Position numbers and translations under genes: made by a program
Assembly (NCBI GenBank): GCA_004352715.1
Contig: SCFE01000020.1
Location: forward strand, 62,001 to 126,000
Source of the DNA: Hofstenia miamia
Taxonomy: Eukaryota > Xenacoelomorpha > Acoela
Length of the DNA: 64,000 bases
Direction of reading: 5' to 3'
Shown: positions 1-11,479 of the stretch, piece by piece
Layout: every line of letters begins with the position of its first letter
Numbering within the stretch: position 1 is the first letter of the stretch
The notes under the pieces: generated by a model
What the model was told of the DNA's origin: nothing
What the model saw: only the letters and a program-made list of their open reading frames with translations
Databases searched by the model: none

Positions 1-778
1 GTGTCATACTTTGTATACCTATAGCTAATTTTCTAACTGTTATGTTAATGTGAGCGTCTACAATAGGTACATTAACATTATTAATTTTCAGTCATTTTGG
101 AAACATCGTAGTTATTTTTATTGGGCTGTAAAATACAAAATTCCGTCTTAGCTTCATTAATTATCAACTTAGGCATTGAAAAATATTTTGACAATTTGTT
201 GCAATTGAATTCTATTGATTCCACTGCTGAGTGCATTGATGTATTATCGCTGAAGATGCAGGTGTCATCGGCATATTGAATTAGATTGCAATTAGTTATT
301 GACTGCATGTCATTTACATAAATACTAAAAAGAAGAGGACCTAGAATAGTTCCTTGAGGCACCACATTGTAAACCAGTAACTAATCAGAAAAAATATCGT
401 TTAATTTAACTCCCTGGAATCTTTGGTTAAGGTTATCAATTGCTTACTATTACAAGAAAATCCTAAGTAAGATAGTTTTTCAATAAGTATGTTGTGATTA
501 ATCGAATCCATCGCTTTTGAGAGATCTAAACAAGCTATAGCTACACATTTATTAGAATCGAGGGATGCTCTCCATTTTTCAGTAGCATGTAACAGTGCAT
601 CAGTTGCTGAAAAATTTTTGCGAAATCCAAATTGGGTGTTCGATAATAAATTATACTTATTAAAATGTTCAATTATTTGGTTATGCAATAATCTTTCGAA
701 TATTTTACTTATTGGAGAAGTAATTGAAATTGGTCGATAATTAGTGGCAATTGAAGGATTGTTATTCTTCACCGTCAC
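1..778 (-). pseudogene. Non-LTR retrotransposon reverse transcriptase, broken, runs off window start
   Basis: Reverse transcriptase core in two frames. The upstream part (778-401) reads NNNPSIATNYRPISI, then SNTQFGFRKNFSATDALLHA and CLDLSKAMDSINHNILIEKL, which are the fingers and first palm motifs of LINE polymerases; the usual first catalytic Asp-containing segment is CLDLSKAMDS. The downstream part (365-81) reads VPQGTILGPLLFSIYVND followed by the catalytic box YADD in LIQYADDTCIFSDN. A frame change lies between 401 and 365. The thumb and C-terminal part would lie to the left of base 1. The N-terminal endonuclease is absent. The family looks jockey/CR1-like by motif, but I cannot assign the clade. 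It is a dead copy. Confidence 0.85.
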
Positions 779-885
779 CTTGAACGTTTACTTTCTCAAT
801 TTATATATTTGTAAATTCGGTTAGGTTGTTTATCATAATTTTTCAAAGATAAGATAAATGAGATGTTATTTATTCAGATAATATT
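770..885 (-). repeat. Segment shared with 18,345-18,475
   Basis: The minus strand here, from ATTATCTGAATAAA through ATGATAAACAACCTAACC to GGTGACGGTGAAGA, is nearly identical to the plus strand at 18,345-18,475, where it abuts the broken piggyBac copy. In this copy it leads directly into the reverse transcriptase frame, but an in-frame TAA separates it from that coding frame, so it is probably non-coding retrotransposon sequence or an older insertion. Confidence 0.7.
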
Positions 886-969
886 TTTAATAATAAGACT
901 GGTTATTATCTGAATAGCGTCAAGAATGATACAAATAACTAATATTTACAAAAAAATGACTACAAAATC

Positions 970-1625
970 TGTTGTGTTGAGGCTAGGGAAATTGGAATCC
1001 TAGCCATGATTTACCCAAAATTGATTTGTCTTTCAAAATAAATGCTTTCAATTTTCTTTTAAATTTAATTGCACTCTGTCATTTTAATTTCATTTGGTAA
1101 TCGATTCCAAATGCGAATTGCAACATTAATAAAAAACTTGCTTGATTTTTATTACGAAATAAATTTAATGCTAGTATGATGATTTGTTCTTATATTGTGC
1201 TTATGACAAACATTTGGAAATGATATTGAATTATAAGGAAGTAATTGAATTGTTTTTTAAAAAACTTGATCAAAATATGAAAAACAAAGTTGATTTGGAA
1301 ACAGCATGGATGACAAATAGTAATTTCTTGTTTTGGAGGAGTTTTTCTGACAAACATTAAATGCTCATAGTAATTGTATTGTAAGTTTTTTTACTAATAA
1401 CTCATTTAAATTTGAAAGAAGTGTATTTGCATAATTAAAATGACTCATGACTAAAGCATGAAATAATTGAATCATATTGGCAGAGGGTAAATGTTCAGCT
1501 ACGTGTGATATTGTTTTAATACTCATTGCCATGCGCTTTAAAATTTCTTTTACTTGCAGCTTGTATGTTAATTTTGAGTCAATAGTTATGCCTAAATAAA
1601 TAAAAGATTCTTTAGGGGAGATTGA
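970..1625 (-). pseudogene. Non-LTR retrotransposon C-terminal region
   Basis: The minus strand reads SFIYLGITIDSKLTYKLQVK, then LFHALVMSHFNYANTL, and near 1,110-1,020 VAIRIWNRLPNEIKMTECN and FKRKLKAFIL. This is the classical post-polymerase tail of jockey/CR1-type LINE proteins (FLGI.ID..L.., then WN.LP.EI, then FK..LK..L). It lies 5' (on the minus strand) of the polymerase fragment at 1-778, opposite to the order within one element, so these are two copies or a rearranged one. Frames are interrupted around 1,390. Confidence 0.75.
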
Positions 1626-3037
1626 TGCTGAAAAGATGGAGGATACAAAAATTTTCTAAAAATTATTGGCATTTAATATTAACATAAATTGATGTACAAA
1701 TAGATTAAAACCAATTCGTGTGTCTACCAATCAATGAGTTTCCAATCTGTAAAATATGAAGTGATCTGTAGAAGTTAAAAATTGACAAATATATTTTAAG
1801 CACCGAATTTGCTCTCATATAAAGATTTCCGAGAGACTATTCTAAAATAGTGATTTAGAATTGGTGTGGCGACTAGCACATTTTTAGATTATGAACTAGG
1901 CAAACATCCTGAAAGACGATATGGATTGGGTTTATTCAAAACCCTATATGATCGTTGTTGAGAAGCATCCAGCGAAGTGACCATAAGTCGACATTAAAGA
2001 CTGAGTTCGGAACTCCTCGAGATGGTATATTTGCGATTAAATATTCAAATGCATAATGTTTTCACTTTCATGTTGTTAGATCAGGTCGATTTTACTTCGT
2101 AAGCTTTAGTTTGAGTGAAGTCGGACTAGATCAGGACTGAAAAAAATGAATTTGGCAATCATTGTAGTGAAATTCGTGTGATGCTAGTAAACAAAAATTT
2201 TGCCTATAATGTACTGGTGCAGCATTTGATTGATATTACAACCTTTGATTAAATTAGGAAAGTGGTCCAAAAGGAATACTCTAAAATAGCATTAACACTA
2301 AGTTAAATAACCCATTAACAATTTCCAAGGCGTTTTGAATAATTGCATTTGGAAGAAAACAAGCACCAAATTTTTCTCTAGTTAACGCCTTAGTTCACAC
2401 AAATTAGAGCATCCTTTTTGAATTACTTGCCTTAGAATTTAGCTAAATAGACTATTTTGCTAAATGTTGAATTTTAGGTATTTCTGAAAATTTAGTAAGA
2501 AAACATGAAACGGACTTATTTCAATTTAATACAGAGAAAGAGGTGGTTGCATTTTGTCATAGAAATACAGTGAAAATTCAAAAATTAAGGTTATATTGGT
2601 TGATAGCAAATGCATAATCCATCAGTAATATGGCAATTAGGCTAAGGTTATACTACGTGATTGGTCACATGTGATCGTATCACAATGTCGTCTAACGACT
2701 AATTTGTGATGCTTGCTAATAATCACATAGTCTAATAGAAGCCTTGGAAGCTAATGTTGAGCTAAATTTCTTACGAATATGTCTAACTTTCCAACAGTAA
2801 GAGTTACAAAAATATTAAACTTAGTATTCCTAAATACATTTATCAATGCTTAAGAGGTGGATCATTGAAATTGTAAAAAGAATGTTAAAATAAATTTTTA
2901 GGAAACATGGTATAAATTTAATTCCATTTAAATTTAATTTATTATGGAAAGTGTGGTATTCTATTAAAAGAAAAACAAAATTACAAAAAATCAAAAGAAA
3001 ATTTAAGGATATTGTTTCAAAAGTTTAAAAATACAAG
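1626..3037. other. No gene seen
   Basis: AT-rich sequence without a convincing reading frame. A short imperfect hairpin lies near 1,918-1,956. Nothing else stands out. Confidence 0.5.
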
Positions 3038-3043
3038 TTTATT
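3038..3043 (-). promoter_or_regulatory. Candidate polyadenylation signal of COQ9
   Basis: AATAAA on the minus strand, overlapping the TAA stop codon of the COQ9 reading frame. Confidence 0.45.
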
Positions 3044-3424
3044 AAACCACTCGAAGTAAGTTGCCAATAGTGGTTGTTATTGCAAAAGAAAACTGACAAG
3101 ACGATTCAATACAAGCTACAACTTCAAACTGTCTGTTTAGAAATTGCCATGATTGCGAGTATTCTGGAGATTTATCAGTCACAAAACACATCTCAGTTGA
3201 TTTGATAACTTGAGCCAACCACAATCGATCCAAAACAGAACTACCAAATGGAGACCAGGGTGCAGCAGTGGACATTATATCATTTAAAAGACTGGCAAAC
3301 GATATGGCTGCATTTGGCAAAGCAAAAGGATTCAATAAAATAAGATTTGCTTCAGGCCATCGTGATTTGCGCGATTCTAATTGAAGTAAAGTGTAGCGGA
3401 TGGTTGATTTTACCAATTCTGCTC
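3042..3424 (-). CDS. COQ9: COQ9 exon 2
   Basis: 383 nt including the stop: conserved COQ9 C-terminal domain. Confidence 0.85.
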
Positions 3425-4629
3425 CTAAAGAACATAGTTGTTTTTCTGTTTCAAATTATTAAGTAAATAACTACATAGCATTAATATTTGTGGAAATAAT
3501 GCTTAAGAATATGTGTGTGTGTAAAGTTAATTTTTGGATCGATAATTTGAATAATTTATTAAAAATATCGCTGGCGCACGAAATAAAAAATATGTTACTG
3601 TATATAAGTATTCATAATGCATTGAATTACTAATTATTACTTTACTCTCTCCAAAATACAACTTTTAGAAAAATTTTTGTAAAAGTAACAATAATTTAGC
3701 ATAAAGTGTATTTCAATATTCCTGTTTACCTACAAAGAGAATATTGCAGCTGATTTCACTAAAGGGTTTTGAATCAAACAGTCGGACAATATCAAGCCGG
3801 TTTATCTAGTCCGGATTCATACATTCATAAAGCATTTAAATAGATGTAAGGTATATAATACCCATGGGCAAAGCCATAATAGCATGTCTGTGTCATGCCT
3901 CATTTGCCTCTTAAAAATACATTCGGTTTTCAAATGGTGTATTTTGTTGCAAATACATTTATTCGGAATTTAAAGAAAAATTACCACTTCATTAAGCCTA
4001 AAATGCCAAAAAAACGTATAGCATTCCACAATGCAATAAAGATGCATATAAGATGAAAGAATATTACTTTTGAGTTGATCGCGAGTTATTTTCCTTGTCA
4101 GTTAGAGTAGAAAACAGCTAAAAAGGAGTGTGTCCGGATAGGTCTTTACGATACTGAAGATAGCCGTTTCAATGTAATTAACAGTCATTGTTTTACAAAT
4201 ACACATATGGTTTTCCTAATTCTGTTTTACAAATACACATATGGTTTTCCTAATTCTCTAATTGAATTATGTGATAATCACAATATGTAAACCTGCAACC
4301 GATTTCTGTTTTTCATTGTGCATGAACTGCAATACATCATCATTCAAATGCTGAAGGAAATGGAGAATCAATTGACCATTCGCAGAATTACCACATAGGC
4401 TGTGAGCCATTGGTGACAAACCCAATGATTGTGCGCCCGCAACAAGGGATTGACTGTTCCATCCAAATTCTTCTACGAAGTTTAAGGAAGCATTTTTTAT
4501 TCGAATTTCATTGGATATGGCATCGCTTACGTCGTCACTAAAATCATCATGGTCTAAATCGGGATTCCAATTGAAATCACACAGCCGCCTAACAGAAACG
4601 CATTTTAAACAACGAGGAATTAATCTCAT
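3042..4629 (-). CDS. COQ9: Ubiquinone biosynthesis protein COQ9, mitochondrial (two exons)
   Basis: COQ9 is a matrix-side lipid-binding protein of the CoQ synthome that presents ubiquinone intermediates to COQ7. Exon 1 is 4,629-4,293 and exon 2 is 3,424-3,042, joined by an 868-nt intron with GT (GCAG|GTTTAC) and AG (TTCTTTAG|GAGC) borders; the phases fit and give about 239 residues, close to short invertebrate COQ9 proteins. Exon 1 opens with an Arg-rich, acid-poor presequence (MRLIPRCLKCVSVRRL) suited to mitochondrial import. It then carries the TetR-like helix-turn-helix relic: RIKNASLNFVEEFGWNSQSL, VAGAQSLGLSPMAHSL. Exon 2 holds the conserved C-terminal domain: WPEANLILL, ALPNAAISFASLLNDIMSTA, KSTEMCFVTDKSPEYSQSWQ, FLNRQ, matching the family's TTEL...D.SPDF..TW.FL.RR signature. 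No frame breaks are seen, so it is probably functional. The start is the first Met of the frame. Confidence 0.88.
4293..4629 (-). CDS. COQ9: COQ9 exon 1
   Basis: 337 nt: presequence and TetR-like domain. Ends after the first base of a Gly codon. Confidence 0.85.
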
Positions 4630-4866
4630 CTAAAGACGCTATCTCTATTAAAATTCCAACAAAACAAAACATTAAAATAAACATATACATATACAGACAT
4701 ATTGTCGAGGGTTTTTACCAATAGGTTGTACATTAGCCAGACTTTTATAGGAAAAAACTTTTTACAGAAATTGAGGTTGCGTATCCTATATTGTAAATGT
4801 TTTAAACAACAATCAAATAACAAATTACAGTAAAATATAATTATATTTACTATTGCTGCTAAGCAA

Positions 4867-5495
4867 TTGAAATTCGTGAACTTTTCTTCTCATCATACTC
4901 ATTTTGGAGTTCAACTTGCTGCAAATTTAAATTGGTCAGGACATGTGTCCTTGCGTCTACGCAAAGCATTCCTCGCGCCATTCTTCTCTATGCTTGTTCA
5001 TGGAACGGTTTCAAAAGCGTGCCTTCGATTGGATCTCTTTCTTACCACACAAAGACGCTCTTCTCAAATTCTCCACTCTTCCGCTGTCGCTCTACTTCCA
5101 TGCCTGTGATTTCCTCCTGTTCAATCGCTTGGTCACTCCCAAATTGGACCTTGATGCTTTTGATTTCATGAAGTTCTTTAATTCCCACTCTACTCGGTCC
5201 AATGATGTTGGCGCGTTCTCTGTTCGTCGTCTCAAGAACCAGCGCTCACCCTTAACTCGTTTTTCAATCGTGGTTGATTGATTTTTTGTTCCTTGCATCG
5301 AGTTTCAAGAAATTTTTCATCAAGATATATTTTCTCTTTGCAGAACCCTTCTCCCTCTTCGCCTACTTTCCATCTACTCCAAAATTATCATCTGTGACTG
5401 TCTTTACTGCCGTAAAACCTGGCATTGTTTTTATATTTTTGTAGTGTTTGCCTTCAGCTGCTAATAAAGTCCATTATTATTATTATAGTGGCGCT
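4867..5495 (+). mobile_element. 3' end of a LINE, same family as 52,180-55,680
   Basis: The frame from about 4,943 reads LFMERFQKRAFDWISFLP, then LPLSLYFHACDFLLFNRL and FDFMKFFNSHSTRSNDVGAF. The element at 52.2-52.7 kb (minus strand) encodes the same stretch (ERFQKRAF, LPLSLYFHACDLLLFNR, FDFIKFHNSA). Both copies end in the same 3' signature, GCTAATAAAG.CCATT followed by (ATT)n; here it is at 5,458-5,490. This is a 5'-truncated insertion lying just upstream of COQ9 on the opposite strand. Confidence 0.75.
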
Positions 5496-5790
5496 GAATA
5501 GCTTACTTTCGGGATTTTCTTGTATTCAGCATCCTCTTTATAGTATTCAGTGCCCTTTGCATTATTTGGCTTCAGTCTTTGTTCGAATTAAATAAAACAT
5601 AGCTTCGCTATGCAATGATTCAATTGTGCCTTAAGTTTGAGCAAGATAGGGGCATTAGTTTAGGAGAAATGGGCTTCCAAATTATGGTAAAATGAACTAT
5701 TATAAGGGCGTTGAATACTAACTAAGTTGAGTTATTATAATGACCCTAAATATAACTAAGGGTCTATTATAAGGGCGCTAAATGGTTTAG
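5478..5790 (+). repeat. Short repeat TATTATAAGGGCGCTGAATA, three copies
   Basis: Related copies begin near 5,478 (TTATAGTGGCGCTGAATAGC), 5,697 (TATTATAAGGGCGTTGAATA) and 5,767 (TATTATAAGGGCGCTAAATG). No coding signal. Confidence 0.45.
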
Positions 5791-6100
5791 TGTAATTTCT
5801 TATTTAATATAAATACATCTTACTGTTAAATGATAAACTAGATGATGACATACAACAATCTATACATTTGAACAATTTTTCACATTGGTATAAAAATAAT
5901 ATGTTTATGACGTAGCTTAACAAAATTTTACCCACCTTCTCCCACTGATTTTCCGGATGACCACATTCCGGAAGGAATAAAATAACAGTCATAAATTATT
6001 GCAAAATTTAATTTTTACGCTCTCCAATAAAAAATCCAGGACACGCTACCGCAAGATATCCATGCAGTTGTTTCCAACTTGCAATCCTATTTTTACCCCC

Positions 6101-7412
6101 GTCGTACACTGCCGTTAAGTTAAGTTAATTGCTAAGTTAAGGTTCAGATAATCCCATCACAGACTGCCGTTAAGGTAACCGTAACTTAAGCCTTAACGGC
6201 AATGTGCGATGGAATTTCTTTTTGAGGCTAACCGCAACGCCAACGTTTTTTCTAGAGTTAAGTTAAGTTTACCTTAACGACAGTGTGGGACGGTTTCGTT
6301 AAGTTAAGGTTTTTTGCTGACTGATTTTGACAATATTTAGATAGAATTTGTATATGCATTAATAAATTGGCATAAACAAACAGTGAAAATTAACATGCCA
6401 ATCAGGTGATGATTGTATTATAATTGAGTAGCATCAATAACATATGTCCACATTTAATAAAAACAATGCGTTTAGAGCAACCAGTGATTTCATTACTTAA
6501 AATAAAGGTTCATTCACACTGCACGTGCAAATATTGTTTCTAGAAAAGAATTTTTTACGATAAAATAGTTGGCTTTAAATGTTTTCGATGTTTTTTGAAT
6601 AGAATGAAGTATTTTTTGTAGCATACATTATGAGACAGTCTTTGTTAACAAATGTTGAAACTTATTAAACATTGTATACTAAATACAACATAATTGTTTA
6701 GATGATTACATAACTTATAATAATTATTCAAAAATCATGTTATGTACGAAATAATTTGGATTAAATTAGTTTGCAAAATTATTAAAAATTAAATTGTAAT
6801 AAATAGATAAATTGCTAAGTTAATCAATATTATAATATCATTTTTTACATCGTGCAATTTATTCATTAATTTTATTATATATAATGTAATCAATAGGTTT
6901 ACGAAAGTTTGTCAACCTTTTTGAAATCAGCGGCTGAATAATTCTATAAAGATATTCAAATTCCACTGCGGAAATACGCAAATAATTCCTAAAACCTGTA
7001 GGATCAAATTGTTTTAAAAGTCTAAAAGTAGGTTCTTCTTCCTCTCTTAAGGCCAAATATGGATTTATCCAACGTTTCCGAGTTATTTCAGTTTCTTCTT
7101 CAGTGAGCATTATTGCAAACATGGTGAAACTAGCTTGGCTTAATATTGCAGCTGCTTGAAATTGGCGTTCCATTTTATGAAATATTGAAAAACAGCTTTA
7201 CTAATCCATTAAAACAATATTGTTATCCTATTGGACAAGATTTATTTTTGAATATGCAGTTGTGTACACAATTGCAATTTATAAAAATATGTAAACAAAA
7301 CGGTACCAGTTCACTAGTGAATTAAAATATTTATTCCTACAAAATAGGCAGGCTTTGTGTTTTTGCAATTATGAGATTGTTTACAAACCTTAACTTAACG
7401 GCAGTGTGCGAC
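6101..7412. mobile_element. PIF/Harbinger-like element, internally deleted copy 1
   Basis: The left end GTCGTACACTGCCGTTAAG at 6,101 is mirrored by CTTAACGGCAGTGTGCGAC ending at 7,412. Inside are further head-to-head copies of the same terminal motif (6,157-6,211 and 6,255-6,291) and the start of a Harbinger nuclease gene on the minus strand (6,859-7,173). Most of the nuclease is missing, so the copy is non-autonomous. I could not identify a clean 3-bp target duplication. Confidence 0.7.
6859..7173 (-). pseudogene. Harbinger nuclease, N-terminal fragment (copy 1)
   Basis: 104-residue frame starting MERQFQAAAILSQASFTMFA. It contains KRWINPYLALREEEEPTF, then FDPTGFRNYLRISAVEFEYL and IIQPLISK. 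The W(I/V).P.L..R...G.., FRNYLRMS...F..L and I.P.I pattern is that of PIF/Harbinger (HARBI1-like) nucleases upstream of the DDE domain. The catalytic domain is absent. Confidence 0.75.
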
Positions 7413-8043
7413 CCCCTCTTGATCGTCGCACACTGCCGTTAAGGTAAACCTTAACTTAACAAGAATGTACACCTCAATTTTAACCGTAACTTAAGAAATA
7501 CTGTCACACACTGCCGTTAAGGCTTAAGTTAAGGTTACCGTAATGGCAGTGTGCGACGGAATTTCTTAAGTTAAGGCTAACCGCAACACGAACCGTAACG
7601 TTTTTTCTAGAGTTAAGTTAAGTTTACCTTAACAGCAGTGTGCAACGGTTTCGTTAACTTAAGGTTTTTTGTTGACTGATTTTGACAATATTTAGATAGA
7701 ATTTGTATATGTATTAATAAATTGGCATAAACAAACAGTGAAAATTAACATGCCAATCAGGTGATGATGTATTGTAATTGAGTAGTGTCAATAACATATG
7801 CCCACGTTTAATAAAAACAATGCGTTTAGATGAAACCAGTGATTTCATTGGTTAAAACAAAGATGTTTCATTCACACTGCACGTGCAAATATTGTTTTGA
7901 AATGGAAAATGCATAATTTTTGTAAATGGATATATTCCAAATATTTGGCAAATATTTGCCAAATTTTCCAAATTTGTACAATTTGTGCATTCATTAATTT
8001 ACAGCTTATTTGAATAAATACAAGTGTGCGTAATAAATATATN

Positions 8044-8318
8044 TTACGAAAGTTTGTCAACCTTTTTGAAATCAGCGGCTGAATAATTCTATAAAGATAT
8101 TCAAATTACACTGCGGAAATACGCAAATAATTCCTAAAACCTGTAGGATCAAATTGTTTTAAAAGTCTAAAAGTAGGTTCTTCTTCCTCTCTTAAGGCCA
8201 AAAATGGATTTATCCAACGTTTCCGAGTTATATCAGTTTCTTGTTCAGTAAGCATTATTGCAAACATGGTGAAACTAGCTTGGCTTAATATTGCAGCTGC
8301 TTGAAATTGGCGTTCCAT
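8044..8318 (-). pseudogene. Harbinger nuclease, N-terminal fragment (copy 2)
   Basis: Same start as copy 1 (MERQFQAAAILSQASFTMFA) and the same FRNYLRISAV stretch. It then has a stop where copy 1 reads EFEYL, followed by homologous sequence to the N at 8,043. Several substitutions distinguish the copies (EEETEI versus QETDI; INPY versus INPF). Confidence 0.7.
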
Positions 8319-8590
8319 TTTATGAAATATTGAAAAACAGCTTTACTAATATATTGAACAAGATTTATTTTTGAATATGCAGTTGTGTACACAATTGCAA
8401 TTTATAGAAATATGTAAACAAAACGGTACCAGTTCACTAGTGAATTAAAATATTTATTCCTACAAAATAGGCTGGCTTTGTGTTTTCGCAATTACGAGAT
8501 TGTTTACAAACTTTAACTTAACGGCAGTTTGCGACCCCCTCTTGATCGTCGCACACTGCCGTTAAGGTAAACCTTAACTTAACGAGAACG

Positions 8591-8760
8591 NNNNNNNNNN
8601 NNNNNNNNNNNNNNNNNNNNNNNNNNNNNNNNNNNNNNNNNNNNNNNNNNNNNNNNNNNNNNNNNNNNNNNNNNNNNNNNNNNNNNNNNNNNNNNNNNNN
8701 NNNNNNNNNNNNNNNNNNNNNNNNNNNNNNNNNNNNNNNNNNNNNNNNNNNNNNNNNNNN
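8591..8760. other. Assembly gap (170 N)
   Basis: The 30 bases immediately left of the gap (GTTAAGGTAAACC...AACGAGAACG) are repeated exactly immediately right of it, so the gap may be spurious or may hide a tandem repeat of the Harbinger end. Confidence 0.95.
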
Positions 8761-8880
8761 GTTAAGGTAAACCTTAACTTAACGAGAACGTACACCTCAA
8801 TTTTAACCGTAACTTAAGAAATACCGTCGCACACTGCCGTTAAGGCGTAAGTTAAGGTTACCGTAACGGCAGTGTGCGAC

Positions 8881-9394
8881 GGGCCTTAGTAAAAACTAAT
8901 TAGATTGCAATATAAACTAGAAAAACACGCGGAGAGCGCAGAACTCCGCCACCCAGCTTGTGTCCCCCGGATCAGCACCAAAACTTAATGGATTCCTCCC
9001 TGAGCGGCGACGCACTTCTGGTGAAAATTTAAGGTCAATCCATTTATTACTTTCTCCGTAAAGTTGCTAACAGGCAAACAGACAAAAAACCAACGTTACC
9101 AAAAACATAACCTCCCTGGCGGAGGTAATAATTAAAAATACAATCATAAATAATGAAATGGATATTGCTTTGCGTAAACGGTTAAAGCTCTTATGTGCAT
9201 ATCATTTTTCCTGTAGAGGAATCAGAAAATAAGGGCAATTTTCAACAAACAATAAATTTGGAAGGTTTGAGAATTGGTAGGATGAAAAAAAGTACAAACA
9301 AAATACCATAGTAAGAATAGAAAAAAATTCATTTCGTAATTTCATATTGATTTAATATTTACTTTTGCTTTCACAATTTATTATAACCTGAAAC
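8881..9394. other. No gene seen
   Basis: A GC-richer patch at 8,920-9,115 (GAACTCCGCCACCCAGC, GAGCGGCGACGCACTTCTGG, CTCCCTGGCGGAGG) stands out from the AT-rich surroundings and may be an old repeat. No reading frame is recognisable. Confidence 0.4.
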
Positions 9395-9830
9395 GGTGTT
9401 AGCTAAATTGAAAATTGGGCAAGAAACTAAAAATGCGATAGTTTTTAATCAGGAAATCATAAATCAACGCAATTTAGAAAAACTAAGTGCTTTTACATGT
9501 GAAATTGATATTTCTATTTAAATAAATATCTTACATGTATAAGTTTTATGTTTTTTATTAACTGTGTTGTAAAATATGCTTTATTGATTGGGTTTTTATA
9601 GATAATTTGCTATTGTTGAAAGATGTTAATATAGATTACAAACACAAAAATAGACGTATATTTGAATTCTTCAAAAACTCAAAATCAATAAATATTAAAA
9701 TTGCAGGCTTAATGAGTTTTAGCCCACTTTTCAGTAACCATCTAAAACTGAAAGGGCTACAGGAAAATGGGTTCATATCAAAGTGTTCGAAACACGATAA
9801 AAGACATATTTTTTTAAATATCATAATTTA
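9395..9830 (+). repeat. Left arm of a large inverted repeat
   Basis: Begins GGTGTTAGCTAAA and includes TTTTAATCAGGAAATCATAA, ATTAACTGTGTTG, and TTAGCCCACTTTTCAGTAA. Its reverse complement recurs at 11,480-11,917 with many substitutions. No transposase is encoded between the arms. A shorter related block lies at 10,090-10,170. Confidence 0.7.
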
Positions 9831-11479
9831 CACAAGATAAAATAACATCAACTTTTAATTCATAACAATATTTTGCAAATCATATTCAAATTATCTTAGC
9901 AAATTCATTGCGATTATTAACAAAAAACTCAATACTACTATACTTATAGCGCTTTTGTCATGGTGTTTCAACTTTCACATTAAAATAAGGTATTCATATA
10001 ATATTTAAGCTATTTGAATGTTAACTAGAAGAATAATTTTAGGCATTCAGGTTTTATTTATGAACGCTATGTTGATTTCGAAAACTGACTGTTGAACACT
10101 TTGACTGACACCAGCAAAATGGGTTTACCTCAAAAATGTCAATAGGATAAAATGTCAACCAATATGAAATACTGTAAACAACCATGACAAAGGCCATCTC
10201 TGATTTGTTTCGAAAGAAATTATGGTATTTAACCAATGAAAAAATGAGTTTATTAGCAAATGAAATTTATGTTAATAAGTCATTTTTAACGAGAAAATAG
10301 CTTAAGAAATATCTTTATCGTCGATACAAAGAAATCGCTTATTTCTTCTGATTTATCTAATAAGAACTCGCAAACATAAAAAATATTTAATCACATCATA
10401 TTAAACTATTTATGGGGTGCATCGTATGTTATAATTTAATTGTTTTGTTAGATTAAGTATTGTATTTGTAGTATAGGCGTTATTGACTAATTTTATTCAA
10501 TAGACTGATGAAATTATCCACACTAAAATTAATCAATTTATGCTTTACTCCTAACTTATTGCGAATTTATACGTAAACAATGTTACGGATTCGTTTTGTT
10601 GGAAAAATCCGTTCTGTGTGGTATAATGCAGGTTTGACTCCTGCCAAGTCCTTTTTATATACATTTAAAAAATTGCGACTTTTTAATATATTGTATAGTT
10701 TGCTCATACGTGGTTTAACTGATATTAACTTTGTATAAACTTTCAAATATACTTATGCAGGGTTTCCTGGTCCCCGGATTAATAATCCTATTATCCACTT
10801 GAAAGTGGGGGTATCATGAGAGAACCCAACTCTCACTCTTTGTAGCCAGGATATTCCTAAATTTTTCCGGTAGTGCAAATGTTAGAGCATTGGCAGGGAT
10901 TTTTTCACTAAGGTTACGCCATAGTAGACTAAAAATATGTGATAGTATATGAAACACAATATAGCATATAATTGATTATGGATGAAAAGTATTTACAATC
11001 GATGGAAACTCTGAAGGTGTTGAATTTGATACATCTACTAAATTTGTCTTTACAACAATCTTTGCGGGTATACCAGCTTTTTCAAAATTCAACTTCAATT
11101 CGCATCTAAACTTTTTTGCTTCTATTACGGCATCCTATTTTTCATGATTATGAGGCTCTAATATTTAATTAATATTAGTCTTAAATCAAAGGTATCTACT
11201 ATTTAGTGTAAAAATACTTTGCCCTACAACGGCACATTTTCTGCTATGACAACGATTGCAAGTTGTGTCTAAAAATTATAATTATTGCAATAATTCGTTT
11301 GTACTAATGTGAAAAGGCACCATTTTAATCTAAATTTACCAAGTTTTTCACAATATTTTGCATAAATGAATTCTTCATTTATTAAAAACAAAGAGCCCTT
11401 GTTTGAGGTGATATACTCCATTAAAATTAAATTTTTTTACTATTTGACAAGTCTAAAATTATAGGGCGCCGCCATTTTT

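Larger units (their letters stand above)
7425..8880. mobile_element. PIF/Harbinger-like copy 2, tandem to copy 1
   Basis: Repeats copy 1 with a period near 1.35 kb: GTCGCACACTGCCGTTAAGG at 7,425, the CTAACCGCAAC...TTTTTTCTAGAG block at 7,575-7,612, the AGATAGAATTTGTATATG block and the nuclease start. It ends in the palindromic terminal motif at 8,826-8,880. It contains a single N at 8,043 and a 170-bp gap. Confidence 0.6.

Noticed and set aside
1900-2040. Possible 5S rRNA or small RNA remnant around GACTGAGTTCGGAACTCC
   Set aside because: No box A/C pattern of a 5S gene and no foldable conserved structure recognised.
10588-10652. tRNA-like sequence with a good T arm (GCAGG TTTGACT CCTGC) and a partly paired acceptor stem
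   Set aside because: No convincing D arm or anticodon arm can be formed and the B box has a mismatch (GGTTTGACTCC). At best a decayed tRNA or SINE fragment.
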